A DNA stretch of 64,000 bases from an uncultured Pseudomonadota bacterium (GTDB lineage: Bacteria; Pseudomonadota; Gammaproteobacteria; Burkholderiales; Rhodocyclaceae): contig CAJBDJ010000026.1 of assembly GCA_903951825.1 (NCBI GenBank), positions 1-64,000 on the forward strand, written 5' to 3'. The notes below the pieces were generated by a model. It saw nothing but the letters and a program-made list of their open reading frames with translations. It ran no database searches and had not been told where the DNA came from. Made by a program: the position numbers and the translations under genes. Below are positions 38,463 through 47,792 of this stretch, one piece after another. Each line of letters opens with the position of its first letter. The first letter of the stretch is position 1.

Positions 38463-40337
38463 TTACAAGCTCCGAACCTGCTTGATGCCGTGCTGTTCGA
38501 GGATTGCAGCCAGGTTGCTCTTGGCAACATCGTTCTCGAAGGCGCTATCGCGGAAAACTGCCGTGGTATCGCCGACTGTGTCTTGCTCTTTACGCCAGGC
38601 GACCATGCCCAGGGTCAGGGCTTCCACTTCCGCCGCCTTGATGCTTTCGTCCAGGCAAGTCATCAGCACACCCGCGCCGACGCTATTGACCTGTTTGCCG
38701 GCGATTTCGCGTTTTTCGATGGGAACGCATAGGTCTAGACCCAGCTTGAGCAGGATTTCGTAGAGTATGTCGTCGCTGCTGCGACCCACCTCCAGGTGTT
38801 CGAGGTGGTCAAAAAGCGAAGATTTCAAGTCGTTGACCGTGGGGTTCCAGGCGCGGATGTTGGAGGTATCGAGTTTGAAGGTTCTAAAACCATAGTCTTG
38901 ACGAGATTCCGTCTCCATCCTCAGTTTATTTCCTGCGTGCTTCAATCTTGCCTTCGTCACTGCTGCAACTGTTGAAAAATCCGCATTTTCGATTGGTTCA
39001 GGAAGCTGAACCATCAGGTATCTTCTGTTGCCACCGTCCAACTTATTCTGGAGCATAACGGACTCGCCCATCGTTCCAGAGCCTGCAAAAAAGTCCACTA
39101 CGAGATCACTCGTTTCAGCACGTGTCCCAATTTCTAGGACACGCTGAAGAAGTCGAGTTGGTTTTGGGGTATCAAAAACCGCCTGGCTTCCAAAAATATT
39201 TTGGATGGCCTTTCTTGCTTCATCGGTGTGTCCAACCTCTGAAGCCGGCCACCAGGTCCAAGGCACCAGCCCATCCAATTCACTGAGGTATCTAATAATG
39301 TTCGGCTGGGCACTGTTGTCTTTACCATAGTAAATCCGACCTTCTTGTACGAGTTTCATATATTCAGATTCAATCATTGACCAGCAGCGTCCTTCAGGAG
39401 GCTTATGGCGAGCGCCAGATGGCGTAATGACTTCGTACATTTGATTTGGCCGATAGCCTTGAGCGGTCATGGGTATTGGCCGCCAGCGCCCCTTTGGATC
39501 GCCATTGGGATTCCTGTAGATAGCTGTCTGCTCATCTGTTGGAGCAATCAATCCTCTACTTGCCTGAAAATGCTCTGCACTTTTTGAATAAACCAGCAAG
39601 TACTCATGAGCATCGCCGATTGCGCCGCGATTTTCTCGTGAATAGCGTTTTTGCCAAACACAACAGGCAATGAAGTTTTCCTCACCGAAGATTTCATTCG
39701 CAATTTCTCTCAGTGCAGCAACCTCGTGGTCATCAATTGAAATAAAAATAGCGCCTTCAATAGATAACAATTCGCGAGCCAACTTGATCCGTGGATAGAT
39801 CATATTGAGCCAATCAGTGTGAAAACGACCACTGGCCTCGGTGTTCGTGGTGATCTTCGCCCCGTCCTCTGTTTGCCCTGTCAGTTCAAGATAATTCTTG
39901 ATGTTGTCCTGAAAATTGTCCGGGTAAACAAAATCCTTGCCTGTGTTGTATGGCGGGTCGATATAGATAAGCTTCACCTTCCCCGCGTAGCTCTTCTGCA
40001 GCAGCTTCAATACTTCCAGGTTATCGCCCTCGATCATCAGATTTTGCGTCGTCTCCCAATCGACGCTTTCCTCCGGGCAGGGGCGCAGGGTGCCAGTACT
40101 CGGGGTCAGCGCAATCTGTCGCGCCTTCTTCTTGCCATGCCAGTTCAGGCCATATTTTTCGTCGGCGTCGGTCACCGTCTGGTCGCCCACCAGGGCTTTC
40201 AGCACATCAACATTGATGGCCGCGCCATTCGCGCCTTCCGTCACCAGTTCGGGAAACAATGCTTTTAATTGGGCAAGGTTATCAGCCACGATGTTGGCCG
40301 ATTCCGCTTCAGGGCTGTTGGCTTCGATTTTTTGCAT
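38463..40337 (-). CDS. mod: Type III DNA methyltransferase Mod subunit
   Basis: This 624-residue N6-adenine methyltransferase has the beta-class order: DPPY (127-130) first, a central target-recognition region (about 230-390), then the AdoMet-binding FAGSG (417-421). In type III systems Mod sets the recognition sequence and protects host DNA, and is needed by Res. It appears intact. The ATG at 40337 was chosen; a GTG three codons earlier, three bases after the stop of an upstream ORF fragment, is an alternative. It heads the operon with darT and darG. Confidence 0.95.
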   Translation of the reverse strand: MQKIEANSPEAESANIVADNLAQLKALFPELVTEGANGAAINVDVLKALVGDQTVTDADEKYGLNWHGKKKARQIALTPSTGTLRPCPEESVDWETTQNLMIEGDNLEVLKLLQKSYAGKVKLIYIDPPYNTGKDFVYPDNFQDNIKNYLELTGQTEDGAKITTNTEASGRFHTDWLNMIYPRIKLARELLSIEGAIFISIDDHEVAALREIANEIFGEENFIACCVWQKRYSRENRGAIGDAHEYLLVYSKSAEHFQASRGLIAPTDEQTAIYRNPNGDPKGRWRPIPMTAQGYRPNQMYEVITPSGARHKPPEGRCWSMIESEYMKLVQEGRIYYGKDNSAQPNIIRYLSELDGLVPWTWWPASEVGHTDEARKAIQNIFGSQAVFDTPKPTRLLQRVLEIGTRAETSDLVVDFFAGSGTMGESVMLQNKLDGGNRRYLMVQLPEPIENADFSTVAAVTKARLKHAGNKLRMETESRQDYGFRTFKLDTSNIRAWNPTVNDLKSSLFDHLEHLEVGRSSDDILYEILLKLGLDLCVPIEKREIAGKQVNSVGAGVLMTCLDESIKAAEVEALTLGMVAWRKEQDTVGDTTAVFRDSAFENDVAKSNLAAILEQHGIKQVRSL

Positions 40338-40349
40338 GGTATTCACGGC

Positions 40350-40535
40350 TTATTCTTGGTTGACGGTGGTGTAGCGTTGATCCGGATGGTTTTCCATTTC
40401 CGGGATGGTGTAGGCCAAAATGCCTTCGGCGACCATGGGGCTGAGGTAGTTGAGCTCAGGGTTTTCCACCCACTTTCTGCCCGGAACGCGGATGTAGTCG
40501 ATGCGCATCATCGGGAAACAACGCCGCAGCGCCAT
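40350..40535 (-). pseudogene. C-terminal fragment resembling AlbA/RecG-like ATP-binding protein
   Basis: A 61-codon frame just upstream of mod ends LNYLSPMVAEGILAYTIPEM..., resembling the C-terminal winged-helix tail (YTIPxxPxSxxQ type) of AlbA_2/RecG-like ATP-binding proteins often found in restriction loci. The first residues do not look like that family, so this is probably the remnant of a larger gene lost during island assembly. The other 146 bases to yicC contain no supported gene. The match is from memory and short. Confidence 0.35.
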
Positions 40536-40681
40536 TCAAGTCTCGAACAACCGCCACACCTTGCGGCACCCTGCCTCTGGCGGCGCGAACCTCTGCCTTT
40601 CCTTTGGCTCAGTCCGCACATCGCTTCGCTTTCTTGGCGCCTTGATGGTTAGATACTAACGGGTGGAGCGTAGTAGAAATG

Positions 40682-41551
40682 TCACTCAAGATTCTGAATT
40701 TGCTCGCGCATTTGCTCGATCAGCAGCTTCAGCTCCATGGCAGCTTGCGAGACTTCGGTAATGGCTGATTTGGAGCCTAGGGTGTTGGCTTCGCGGTTGA
40801 GCTCCTGCATCAGGAAATCGAGTCGCTTGCCGCACGCGCCGCCTTGCTGGAGAACGCGCTCGACTTCGTCGAGGTGAGCGTTGAGGCGGGTCAGTTCTTC
40901 GGCAACATCAATGCGCGTTGCAAAAACGGCGACCTCCTGAAGAATACGATCTTCATTGCCGCTGCTGCCGAGGGCATCCTGCAAACGCTGGCGCAATTTG
41001 TCGGTAAACAAGGCCTGGGCTTCGGGAATGCGAGGGGCCACCTGGCGGACGATGGTGCGGATGGCATTGACGCGGTCAACGATCATTGCGGCGAGCTTTT
41101 TGCCCTCACGCGCGCGCGATGCCGAAAACTCATCGAGCACTTCACGCGCCAGCGTCAGCACCTGCGGATTGATGGCGGCGTAATCAATGCTTTGATCGCC
41201 AAACATGCCGGGCCAGCGCAGTACGTCGCTGACGGAAAGCGCTTTGGCGGCCGGCATGTGGGCGATAACGCTGTCGTTCAGGGCTTTTAACCTGGCGAAC
41301 AGTGCTTGGTTGAGTTGCAGTTGATCGGCGTCAGCCGCGGCTGAATTGAAGCTGAGGCGACACTCTACTTTGCCGCGCGAGAGACGGCTGGATAGCAGTT
41401 CGCGCAGCGGAATCTCCATTGAGCGCAAATCATCAATAACGCGAAAATGGAAGTCGAGATAGCGTGAATTGACGCTTTTGAGCTCAAGTTGCAGGGTTCC
41501 CGAATCCGTTTCGAGAGACTTGACGGCGTAACCGGTCATACTAAAAATCAT
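40682..41551 (-). CDS. yicC: YicC/YloC family endoribonuclease
   Basis: This 289-residue protein begins MIFSMTGYA and ends in the conserved helical ELKLLIEQMREQIQNLE tail of the YicC family, members of which are reported to be endoribonucleases acting on mRNA and small RNAs. Its length is typical. It is divergent from the kinase gene, with 77 bases between starts. Proximity to rph, an RNA-processing gene, is conserved in proteobacteria and supports the name. Confidence 0.95.
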   Translation of the reverse strand: MIFSMTGYAVKSLETDSGTLQLELKSVNSRYLDFHFRVIDDLRSMEIPLRELLSSRLSRGKVECRLSFNSAAADADQLQLNQALFARLKALNDSVIAHMPAAKALSVSDVLRWPGMFGDQSIDYAAINPQVLTLAREVLDEFSASRAREGKKLAAMIVDRVNAIRTIVRQVAPRIPEAQALFTDKLRQRLQDALGSSGNEDRILQEVAVFATRIDVAEELTRLNAHLDEVERVLQQGGACGKRLDFLMQELNREANTLGSKSAITEVSQAAMELKLLIEQMREQIQNLE

Positions 41552-41628
41552 GCAAATTACCTCTCTCGCTTTACAGGCTGGGCGCTACGCCTGAGAATGC
41601 CCAAATTCCGATCATAACCGCGACCGCA

Positions 41629-42579
41629 ATGGCGCAACAAGCAAACCAAGCCCTCCCCAACGGATATTCGCTCGAAGAGTACGTTATCGACCGCCAGCTT
41701 TCGCTCGGTGGGTTTTCGATTGTCTATCTGGCCAAGGGGCAGGATGGCGTTCAGGTGGCGATCAAGGAGTACCTGCCCAACAGTCTGGCGTTACGCAACG
41801 CCGGCCAGATCATGCCGGTCATTTCAGCCGAGCATCTCGGCGCCTTTCGATATGGAATGAAGTGTTTTTTTGAGGAAGGACGAGCCCTGGCCAAGCTGTC
41901 CCACCCGAACGTGATTCGCGTGCTCAACTTCTTCCGTGCCAACGAAACTGTCTATATGGTGATGGAGTACGAGCATGGGCGTACCTTGCAGGAGTACATC
42001 CAGAAGCATCAGGGGCATATTTCCGAGCGCTTCATCCGCGGGGTGTTTACGCGGATGCTCAACGGCTTGCGCGAGGTGCATTCGCATAAGCTGCTGCACC
42101 TTGATCTCAAGCCGTCGAACATTTATTTGCGGGCCGACAACAATGCGCCGGTATTGATTGACTTTGGCGCGGCACGCCAGACGCTGCTGACCGATCAGCC
42201 AATGCTCAAGCCGATGTACACGCCGGGATTTGCATCGCCGGAGCATTACGGTTCGCGCAACGATCTTGGGCCGTGGAGCGATATTTACAGCGTTGGCGCG
42301 TCGATGTACGCCTGCCTTGCCGGCAATGCCCCACAAGCGGCTGACGAGCGGATGAAAAAGGATAGCCTGATGCCGGCGATGATTCGCTGGGACGGGCTGT
42401 TTTCCGACCGCCTGCTGGAGATCATCGACTGGTGCCTTAATCTCAATCATCTTTACCGGCCGCAGAGCGTATTTGCCTTGCAAAAAGTGTTGGTTGAGAG
42501 CATCACGCCGCCGAATGTCAAGACCCGCCCGACCTGGATCAATCGTTTTGTCGATAAGCTGAGGAAAGTTGACCGGTGA
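41629..42579 (+). CDS. Serine/threonine protein kinase
   Basis: This 316-residue Hanks-type kinase has the glycine loop LSLGGFSIVY, the VK-equivalent lysine in VAIKEYL, the catalytic loop HLDLKPSN, DFGAA for the metal site and a PEHY-type APE motif. No transmembrane segment or extracellular sensor is seen, so it is cytosolic. Its last codons overlap the phosphatase gene by four bases, making a kinase-phosphatase pair. The stretch between the catalytic core and the C-terminus is basic. Substrates are unknown. Confidence 0.93.
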   Translation: MAQQANQALPNGYSLEEYVIDRQLSLGGFSIVYLAKGQDGVQVAIKEYLPNSLALRNAGQIMPVISAEHLGAFRYGMKCFFEEGRALAKLSHPNVIRVLNFFRANETVYMVMEYEHGRTLQEYIQKHQGHISERFIRGVFTRMLNGLREVHSHKLLHLDLKPSNIYLRADNNAPVLIDFGAARQTLLTDQPMLKPMYTPGFASPEHYGSRNDLGPWSDIYSVGASMYACLAGNAPQAADERMKKDSLMPAMIRWDGLFSDRLLEIIDWCLNLNHLYRPQSVFALQKVLVESITPPNVKTRPTWINRFVDKLRKVDR

Positions 42580-43493
42580 GATTTACCATTTATCAGGAAA
42601 GCCGTCAGGGTGGGCGTGCCAACAACGAAGATCGCACCAGTTATTGCTACTCACGCGACGCATTGTTGATGATTGTCGCTGATGGCATGGGCGGACATCA
42701 TTACGGTGAAATCGCCGCGCAGATTGCCGTGCAAACGCTGGCTGACAGTTTTCAGCGCGAAGCCAAGCCGGGTCTGTCTGACCCCTTCCGTTTTTTGCAA
42801 AAAGCAATCAACAACGCGCATCACGCCATTCTCGATTATTCGATGCGCCGGCAGATGAAGGATTCGCCAAGAACCACCTGTGTTGCCTGCCTGATTCAGG
42901 ACAGCGTGGCTTATTGGGCCCATGCCGGCGATTCGCGCTTGTTTCTGATGCGCAACGGACGTCTGATCGCCCAGACCCGTGATCATTCACGGGTTCGCCT
43001 GCTGCTTGAAGAAGGAATCATCAACGAGGCGCAGGCAGCGATGCATCCGGATCGCAACAAAATTTACAGCTGCCTGGGCGGGCCGGCGGCGCCGGAAATC
43101 GAGTTTTCGCGCAAGACCCCGCTGGAGCATGGCGACGTTCTGCTGTTGTGCACCGATGGTTTGTGGGGGGTGACTTCCGGCGAGTCGATGGCGATTTCAC
43201 TCAAGGGCGCCAATCTGTTGCAGGCGATTCCGATGTTGCTGGCCGAGGCCGAGGTGAAGGGCGGGACGCATGGCGACAACCTGTCGGTTGTCGGCGTCCG
43301 TTGGGAAGACGCTTACATTGATGAAGCCAGCAGCGTGATTTCGACACAAACCATGGCCAAGAATGAAGTGACCACCCGCCTTGATCAATTCGGCCGCAAC
43401 CCCGCCTACAAGAGTGACCTCAGCGACGAAGAAATCGAGCGGGCGATCGAAGAAATTCGCAGCGCCATTGAAAAATATGCCCCCAACAAATAA
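42576..43493 (+). CDS. PP2C-type protein phosphatase
   Basis: This 305-residue Mn-dependent serine/threonine phosphatase has the metal-binding motifs NNEDR, VADGMGG, HAGDSRLF and CTDGLWG. It should reverse the action of the kinase encoded just upstream; the start is GTG overlapping the kinase stop (GTGA). A C-terminal extension of about 60 residues (ISTQTMAKNEVTTRLD onward) follows the core. The next gene, rph, begins nine bases later, so the signalling pair is embedded in a housekeeping operon. Confidence 0.93.
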   Translation: MRFTIYQESRQGGRANNEDRTSYCYSRDALLMIVADGMGGHHYGEIAAQIAVQTLADSFQREAKPGLSDPFRFLQKAINNAHHAILDYSMRRQMKDSPRTTCVACLIQDSVAYWAHAGDSRLFLMRNGRLIAQTRDHSRVRLLLEEGIINEAQAAMHPDRNKIYSCLGGPAAPEIEFSRKTPLEHGDVLLLCTDGLWGVTSGESMAISLKGANLLQAIPMLLAEAEVKGGTHGDNLSVVGVRWEDAYIDEASSVISTQTMAKNEVTTRLDQFGRNPAYKSDLSDEEIERAIEEIRSAIEKYAPNK

Positions 43494-43502
43494 GGAATCC
43501 AG

Positions 43503-44219
43503 ATGCGTCCGAGCCAGCGCCATGCCGATCAACTCCGCCAGATTCGCCTGACCCGTAACTTCACGTCGCACGCCGAAGGCTCGGTATTAATCGAAATGGG
43601 GGAAACGCGCGTGCTGTGCACGGCCAGTGTCGAAGAAAAGGTGCCGCCCTTCCTGCGCGGCAAGGGCGAAGGGTGGGTGACAGCGGAATACGGCATGTTG
43701 CCGCGCTCGACGCACACCCGCACAGCGCGTGAAGCGGCCAAGGGCAAGCAATCCGGCCGCACGCAGGAAATCCAGCGGCTGATTGGCCGCAGTCTGCGTG
43801 CCGTGGTCGATCTGAAAGCGCTTGGCGAACGCCAGATCACGCTCGATTGCGATGTCCTGCAAGCCGATGGCGGTACGCGCTGCGCTGCAATCAGCGGCGC
43901 CTGGGTGGCGCTTTACGAAGCCTGCGAAAAGCTGGTGACGGCCGGCAAGCTGCCGGCCAACCCGGTACGCGATCACATCGCTGCGGTTTCGGTCGGCATT
44001 TACCAAGGTACGCCGGTGCTCGACCTCGATTATCCGGAAGACTCGAACTGCGACACCGACATGAATGTCGTCATGAGCAGTGCCGGCGGCCTGGTTGAAG
44101 TGCAGGGAACCGCCGAAGGCGAGCCGTTTTCTCGTCAACAAATGAATGTTCTCGTCGACCTGGCTGAACTGGGTATTCGTCAATTGATCGCCGCGCAAAA
44201 AGCGGCGCTGGCATCATGA
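43503..44219 (+). CDS. rph: Ribonuclease PH
   Basis: This 238-residue phosphorolytic 3'-5' exoribonuclease trims tRNA precursors. The RNase PH core ([60 protein letters not shown]) is complete, so this is not the truncated form known from some E. coli strains. AAGGA lies seven bases before the ATG. It overlaps rdgB by four bases. Confidence 0.97.
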   Translation: MRPSQRHADQLRQIRLTRNFTSHAEGSVLIEMGETRVLCTASVEEKVPPFLRGKGEGWVTAEYGMLPRSTHTRTAREAAKGKQSGRTQEIQRLIGRSLRAVVDLKALGERQITLDCDVLQADGGTRCAAISGAWVALYEACEKLVTAGKLPANPVRDHIAAVSVGIYQGTPVLDLDYPEDSNCDTDMNVVMSSAGGLVEVQGTAEGEPFSRQQMNVLVDLAELGIRQLIAAQKAALAS

Positions 44220-44815
44220 AAAAACTGGTACTCGCCTCCAATAACCCGAAGAAGATGCAGGAGCTGAATGCCCTGCTCGCACCGCTCGGCTTCGAGGTGA
44301 TCGCGCAAAGCCAGTTGGGCATTCCCGAAGCCGAGGAGCCGCACTGCACCTTTGTCGAAAACGCCTTGGCGAAAGCCCGGCACGCCGCCAAACTCGCCGC
44401 TTTGCCCGCTTTGGCCGATGACTCGGGTTTGTGCGTCGCCGCCCTCGCCGGCGCCCCCGGTGTGTATTCGGCGCGCTACGCGCAAACGGCAGCTGGCGAG
44501 CCGAAATCGGATGCGCGCAACAACCAGAAATTACTCGCCGAACTGGACGGGCAAGCCAATCGAGCTGCCCATTTCGTCTCGGTGATCGTCCTCGTCCGCC
44601 ATGCCGACGACCCGCAACCCTTGATTGCCGAAGGTGAATGGCACGGTGAAATTTTGCCGGCAGCGCGCGGCGAAGGCGGGTTCGGCTACGACCCCCTGTT
44701 TTATCTGGCGGAGTACGACAAGAGCGCTGCCGAACTCGATGCCCAGACCAAAAACGCCATCTCGCATCGCGGCCGGGCGATGCAGCAACTGATCGCCCGC
44801 CTGCCGGGTTTTTGA
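44216..44815 (+). CDS. rdgB: dITP/XTP pyrophosphatase (HAM1 family)
   Basis: This 199-residue enzyme hydrolyses non-canonical purine triphosphates such as dITP and XTP, preventing their incorporation into [15 protein letters not shown], the [11 protein letters not shown] segment, ADDSGL and [11 protein letters not shown] are all present, and length is standard. It overlaps the rph stop (ATGA), a conserved pairing in proteobacteria, and is followed by hemW. Confidence 0.97.
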   Translation: MKKLVLASNNPKKMQELNALLAPLGFEVIAQSQLGIPEAEEPHCTFVENALAKARHAAKLAALPALADDSGLCVAALAGAPGVYSARYAQTAAGEPKSDARNNQKLLAELDGQANRAAHFVSVIVLVRHADDPQPLIAEGEWHGEILPAARGEGGFGYDPLFYLAEYDKSAAELDAQTKNAISHRGRAMQQLIARLPGF

Positions 44816-44854
44816 GACGCGGCTTTTCGCATCCGCCAGTCGATAACCGTTGCC

Positions 44855-46078
44855 ATGTCCGCCGCCCGCATCATCCCGATTGTTTCCGCCACAACGCCGC
44901 CGCTCGCAAGTGGTCGTCAGGATGGGCTGGAATTCCGCGTCTCACCACCGCTGGCGCTCTACGTGCATGTGCCGTGGTGCGTACAGAAATGTCCGTATTG
45001 CGATTTCAATTCACACGAAGCGAACGGGGCAATCCCCGAGCGCGAGTATGTCGATGCCTTGATTGCCGACCTGCAATCGGCGCTGCCGCTGATTTGGGGG
45101 CGGCCGCTGGTCAGTGTCTTTTTCGGTGGCGGAACGCCCAGTCTCCTGTCGCCGGCGGCGGTTGATGAACTATTGGCGGCCTTTCGCGCGCTGGCCATGC
45201 TTTCGCCGGAAGCCGAGATCACCCTCGAAGCCAATCCGGGGACGGTCGAAGCGGCCAAATTTTCCGGCTTTCGCGCCGCCGGGGTCAACCGCGTGTCGTT
45301 GGGGATTCAGAGCTTCAACGATACACACCTGCAAGCCCTTGGCCGCATCCACGGTGCCGATGAAGCCGGGCGCGCCGCGCAACTGGCCGGCGAGCACTTT
45401 GCCTCATTCAATCTTGACCTGATGTACGGGCTGCCCGGCCAGACCTTGGCGCAGGCATTAGACGACATCGACAGCGCGCTGCGCTTTACCCCGCCCCACC
45501 TTTCTTGCTACCAGCTGACGCTTGAGCCTAACACCCGCTTCGCCGCCTTCCCGCCGGAATTGCCCGCAAGCGATCTCTGCGCCGACATGCAGGAGGCCAT
45601 CGAGGCACGGCTGGCGGCAGCCGGTTATACCAACTACGAAACCTCGGCTTTTGCGCAGCCTGGCAAGCAGTGCCGACATAACCTGAATTATTGGCATTTT
45701 GGCGATTATCTCGGCATCGGCGCCGGCGCCCACTCCAAGCTGACATTGCATGATGGCGTGCGACGCCAGATGCGCTGGAAGCATCCGGCGGCCTACCTGA
45801 AAAACATCCGCGCCGGCACGCCGGTGCAGGAGGAAACGCAGGTGGCCGCAAGTAGCCTGCCCTTCGAGTTTTTGATGAACGCCTTGCGTCTGGCTGATGG
45901 CTTTCCACCGGCGCTATATGAGTCGCGCACGGCGCAATCGATCAACGGGATATTGCCGCACCTGCTGGCGGCGCAGGCTGACGGTTTGCTCACCGTCAGC
46001 GCCACACGCATCGCGCCAACCCCACGCGGAAGTCGCTTTCTGAATGTGCTGCTGGAACGTTTTCTCGATCTCGGGTGA
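44855..46078 (+). CDS. hemW: HemW, radical-SAM heme chaperone
   Basis: This 407-residue protein carries the radical SAM motif CxxxCxxC in PWCVQKCPYCDF and the GGGTPSLL segment. The extra Cys after the motif (CDFNS rather than CDFxC) matches HemW rather than coproporphyrinogen dehydrogenase HemN. HemW inserts heme into target proteins. Its C-terminal HemN-like domain is present. Neighbours rph and rdgB are the usual ones. An N-terminal extension of about 35 residues precedes the core start LALYVHVPWC. Confidence 0.93.
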   Translation: MSAARIIPIVSATTPPLASGRQDGLEFRVSPPLALYVHVPWCVQKCPYCDFNSHEANGAIPEREYVDALIADLQSALPLIWGRPLVSVFFGGGTPSLLSPAAVDELLAAFRALAMLSPEAEITLEANPGTVEAAKFSGFRAAGVNRVSLGIQSFNDTHLQALGRIHGADEAGRAAQLAGEHFASFNLDLMYGLPGQTLAQALDDIDSALRFTPPHLSCYQLTLEPNTRFAAFPPELPASDLCADMQEAIEARLAAAGYTNYETSAFAQPGKQCRHNLNYWHFGDYLGIGAGAHSKLTLHDGVRRQMRWKHPAAYLKNIRAGTPVQEETQVAASSLPFEFLMNALRLADGFPPALYESRTAQSINGILPHLLAAQADGLLTVSATRIAPTPRGSRFLNVLLERFLDLG

Positions 46079-46129
46079 TCAGGCGAGATCGATCCCGGCA
46101 GTCATTTCATCCCGCAGTTGTGCCTGCAA

Positions 46130-46798
46130 TCAGCGATTTTCAACCGGCGCACTGGTCGGCGGAACATTTCTGGCGCCCCCCGGTGCGCTGCTGTCGATGC
46201 GCTTGATATCGGCATCCGGCAGAACCTCCATTAGATTGACGACCTTGCGTACACCATCGGTGGTGCGCGCGATCTGCACGGCGATCTTGGCTTCGTGATC
46301 GGTGACCAGACCCATCAGGTAGGCAACGGTATTTTCGGTGACGACCTTGATGTGATTGGCCGACAACTGGTTGGAGTCGACCAGCCGTGCCTTCAGCTTG
46401 GAAGTGATGTAGCTGTCGTTGCTACGGTTGCCAAGCGTTGAGACTGGAGCGACGGCAATTTCGTTATAAACCAGCTTGACGCCTTCGATTTTTTGAGCAG
46501 CCTCGGCGACGGCTGCTTTGGCCTCGGCATTGAATACTTCGCCACTGATCAGCAGATGCCCGTTATAGGCGGTGAAGTTGAGGTGCGAGCCGGCTTTGAA
46601 TTGCTCCGGAACGCGTCCGGCGGCTTTCCATTCAATCGTTTCGTCATCGGTCTGGACACCAGTCGAGCGGCGGTCGTGGGCGGTCATCACCCCGGCTGCG
46701 GCACCGGCACCGATAACTACCGGTACACAGCCCTGAAGCAGCGGCAGCGTACTGATCAGCGCCGCAGTGGCGAGTGTCAAGGTCATTTTTTTCATCAT
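46130..46798 (-). CDS. dolP: BON-domain lipoprotein, DolP-like
   Basis: This 222-residue lipoprotein has a signal sequence with a lipidation Cys in LLQGCVPVV (about residue 23) and two BON domains (about 55-125 and 135-200). It resembles E. coli DolP (YraP), an outer-membrane lipoprotein needed for envelope integrity. The start ATG 46798 overlaps the diaA stop by four bases and has AGGA upstream. The yraN-diaA-dolP order matches E. coli. A proline-rich tail follows the second BON domain. Confidence 0.92.
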   Translation of the reverse strand: MMKKMTLTLATAALISTLPLLQGCVPVVIGAGAAAGVMTAHDRRSTGVQTDDETIEWKAAGRVPEQFKAGSHLNFTAYNGHLLISGEVFNAEAKAAVAEAAQKIEGVKLVYNEIAVAPVSTLGNRSNDSYITSKLKARLVDSNQLSANHIKVVTENTVAYLMGLVTDHEAKIAVQIARTTDGVRKVVNLMEVLPDADIKRIDSSAPGGARNVPPTSAPVENR

Positions 46799-47385
46799 TC
46801 GGTTCCTAATAAAAGTGCATCGATACCATCGCAAAGGCAATGGATGACAAGCAGGTGGACTTCCTGAATGCGTGCCGTGCGCTCGGCCGGAACACACAGG
46901 TGGATATCGTCATCCTTGAGCATTTTTCCCATCTCGCCACCGCCTTTTCCGGTCAGTGCGATAACCCGCATGTCGGCTTCGTGGGCGGCCTTGATCGCCT
47001 CAACGACGTTGGCGGAATTGCCCGAGGTCGAGATGGCCAGAAGCACATCGCCGGCCTGACCGAGGCCGCGCACCTGCTTGGAAAATATGAAATTGAAGCC
47101 GTAATCGTTGCCGATGGCGGTCAGGATCGAACTGTCGGTGGTCAGGGCGATGGCGGCCAGTTCCTGACGCTCGGCCTCAAAACGACCGATCAATTCGGCG
47201 GCAAAATGCTGCGCGTCGCCGGCCGACCCCCCGTTGCCGCAAGCCAGCACCTTGCCGCCGTTGATCAGCCCGGCGGTGATCAATTCGATCGCTTGGGCGA
47301 TTGGTGCCGCCATCATCTCGATAGCCTCGAGCTTGGTGTGGGCGCTGTCTTCAAAGTTTCTGGCGATACGGGCGAGGAGATCCAT
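46795..47385 (-). CDS. diaA: SIS-domain protein, DiaA/GmhA family
   Basis: This 196-residue SIS-domain protein has the phosphosugar-binding segments [16 protein letters not shown] and [13 protein letters not shown]. It could be phosphoheptose isomerase GmhA (lipopolysaccharide heptose synthesis) or DiaA (DnaA-binding initiation factor). The position between yraN and dolP is that of DiaA in E. coli, so I prefer that name. The GmhA role remains possible because the families are close and no other gmhA is in view. Confidence 0.85.
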   Translation of the reverse strand: MDLLARIARNFEDSAHTKLEAIEMMAAPIAQAIELITAGLINGGKVLACGNGGSAGDAQHFAAELIGRFEAERQELAAIALTTDSSILTAIGNDYGFNFIFSKQVRGLGQAGDVLLAISTSGNSANVVEAIKAAHEADMRVIALTGKGGGEMGKMLKDDDIHLCVPAERTARIQEVHLLVIHCLCDGIDALLLGTE

Positions 47386-47426
47386 GTTTTTTGGCGAGTC
47401 GGGATGAACAATAAAAATATTCTACA

Positions 47427-47792
47427 TCACAGCTCAAGGTAGACCTCGAAGGCCAGGCGCTGCCAGGGATTGGCGTCGTCGCTGAGTCTGGCAATGCGTG
47501 CCACGAGTCGGTCGCCCTGATCAATGGCATTGGCGAGGATGCGGTTTTCGGCGCGCGGAACATAGCCCAGCTTGTGGCCGCGCCATTCGACACGGATGGC
47601 GTGGCGATCATGGCGATTGTCGGTTTCACGGATCAGGTCGAGGCGATCACCGACGCGCATCTGCGACCACAATTCGCCAACGGCGTAATACTGGCTGCCG
47701 GCCAGCGGCGAGTTTTGCAGCATCATGCGCACGCTTTCAGCCTCGGCGCTGGCTAGCCAGCAGGCCAGGCTAATCGTCAGCAGAAAACGCAT
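47427..47792 (-). CDS. Exported HIRAN-domain protein
   Basis: This 121-residue protein has a clear signal peptide (MRFLLTISLACWLASAEA) followed by a HIRAN domain (LWSQMRVGDRLDLIRETDN, HDRHAIRVEW, GHKLGYVPR). HIRAN domains in eukaryotic HLTF bind DNA 3' ends, but here the protein should be periplasmic, so another ligand is likely. The chosen start, ATG 47792, overlaps the 3' end of yraN by 23 bases. The longer frame upstream is entirely within yraN and not credible. The function is unknown. Confidence 0.82.
   Translation of the reverse strand: MRFLLTISLACWLASAEAESVRMMLQNSPLAGSQYYAVGELWSQMRVGDRLDLIRETDNRHDRHAIRVEWRGHKLGYVPRAENRILANAIDQGDRLVARIARLSDDANPWQRLAFEVYLEL

Noticed and set aside
40536..40681. 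Repeat or insertion-sequence end between mod and yicC
   Set aside because: The stretch looks non-coding, but I found neither terminal inverted repeats nor a second copy in the window.
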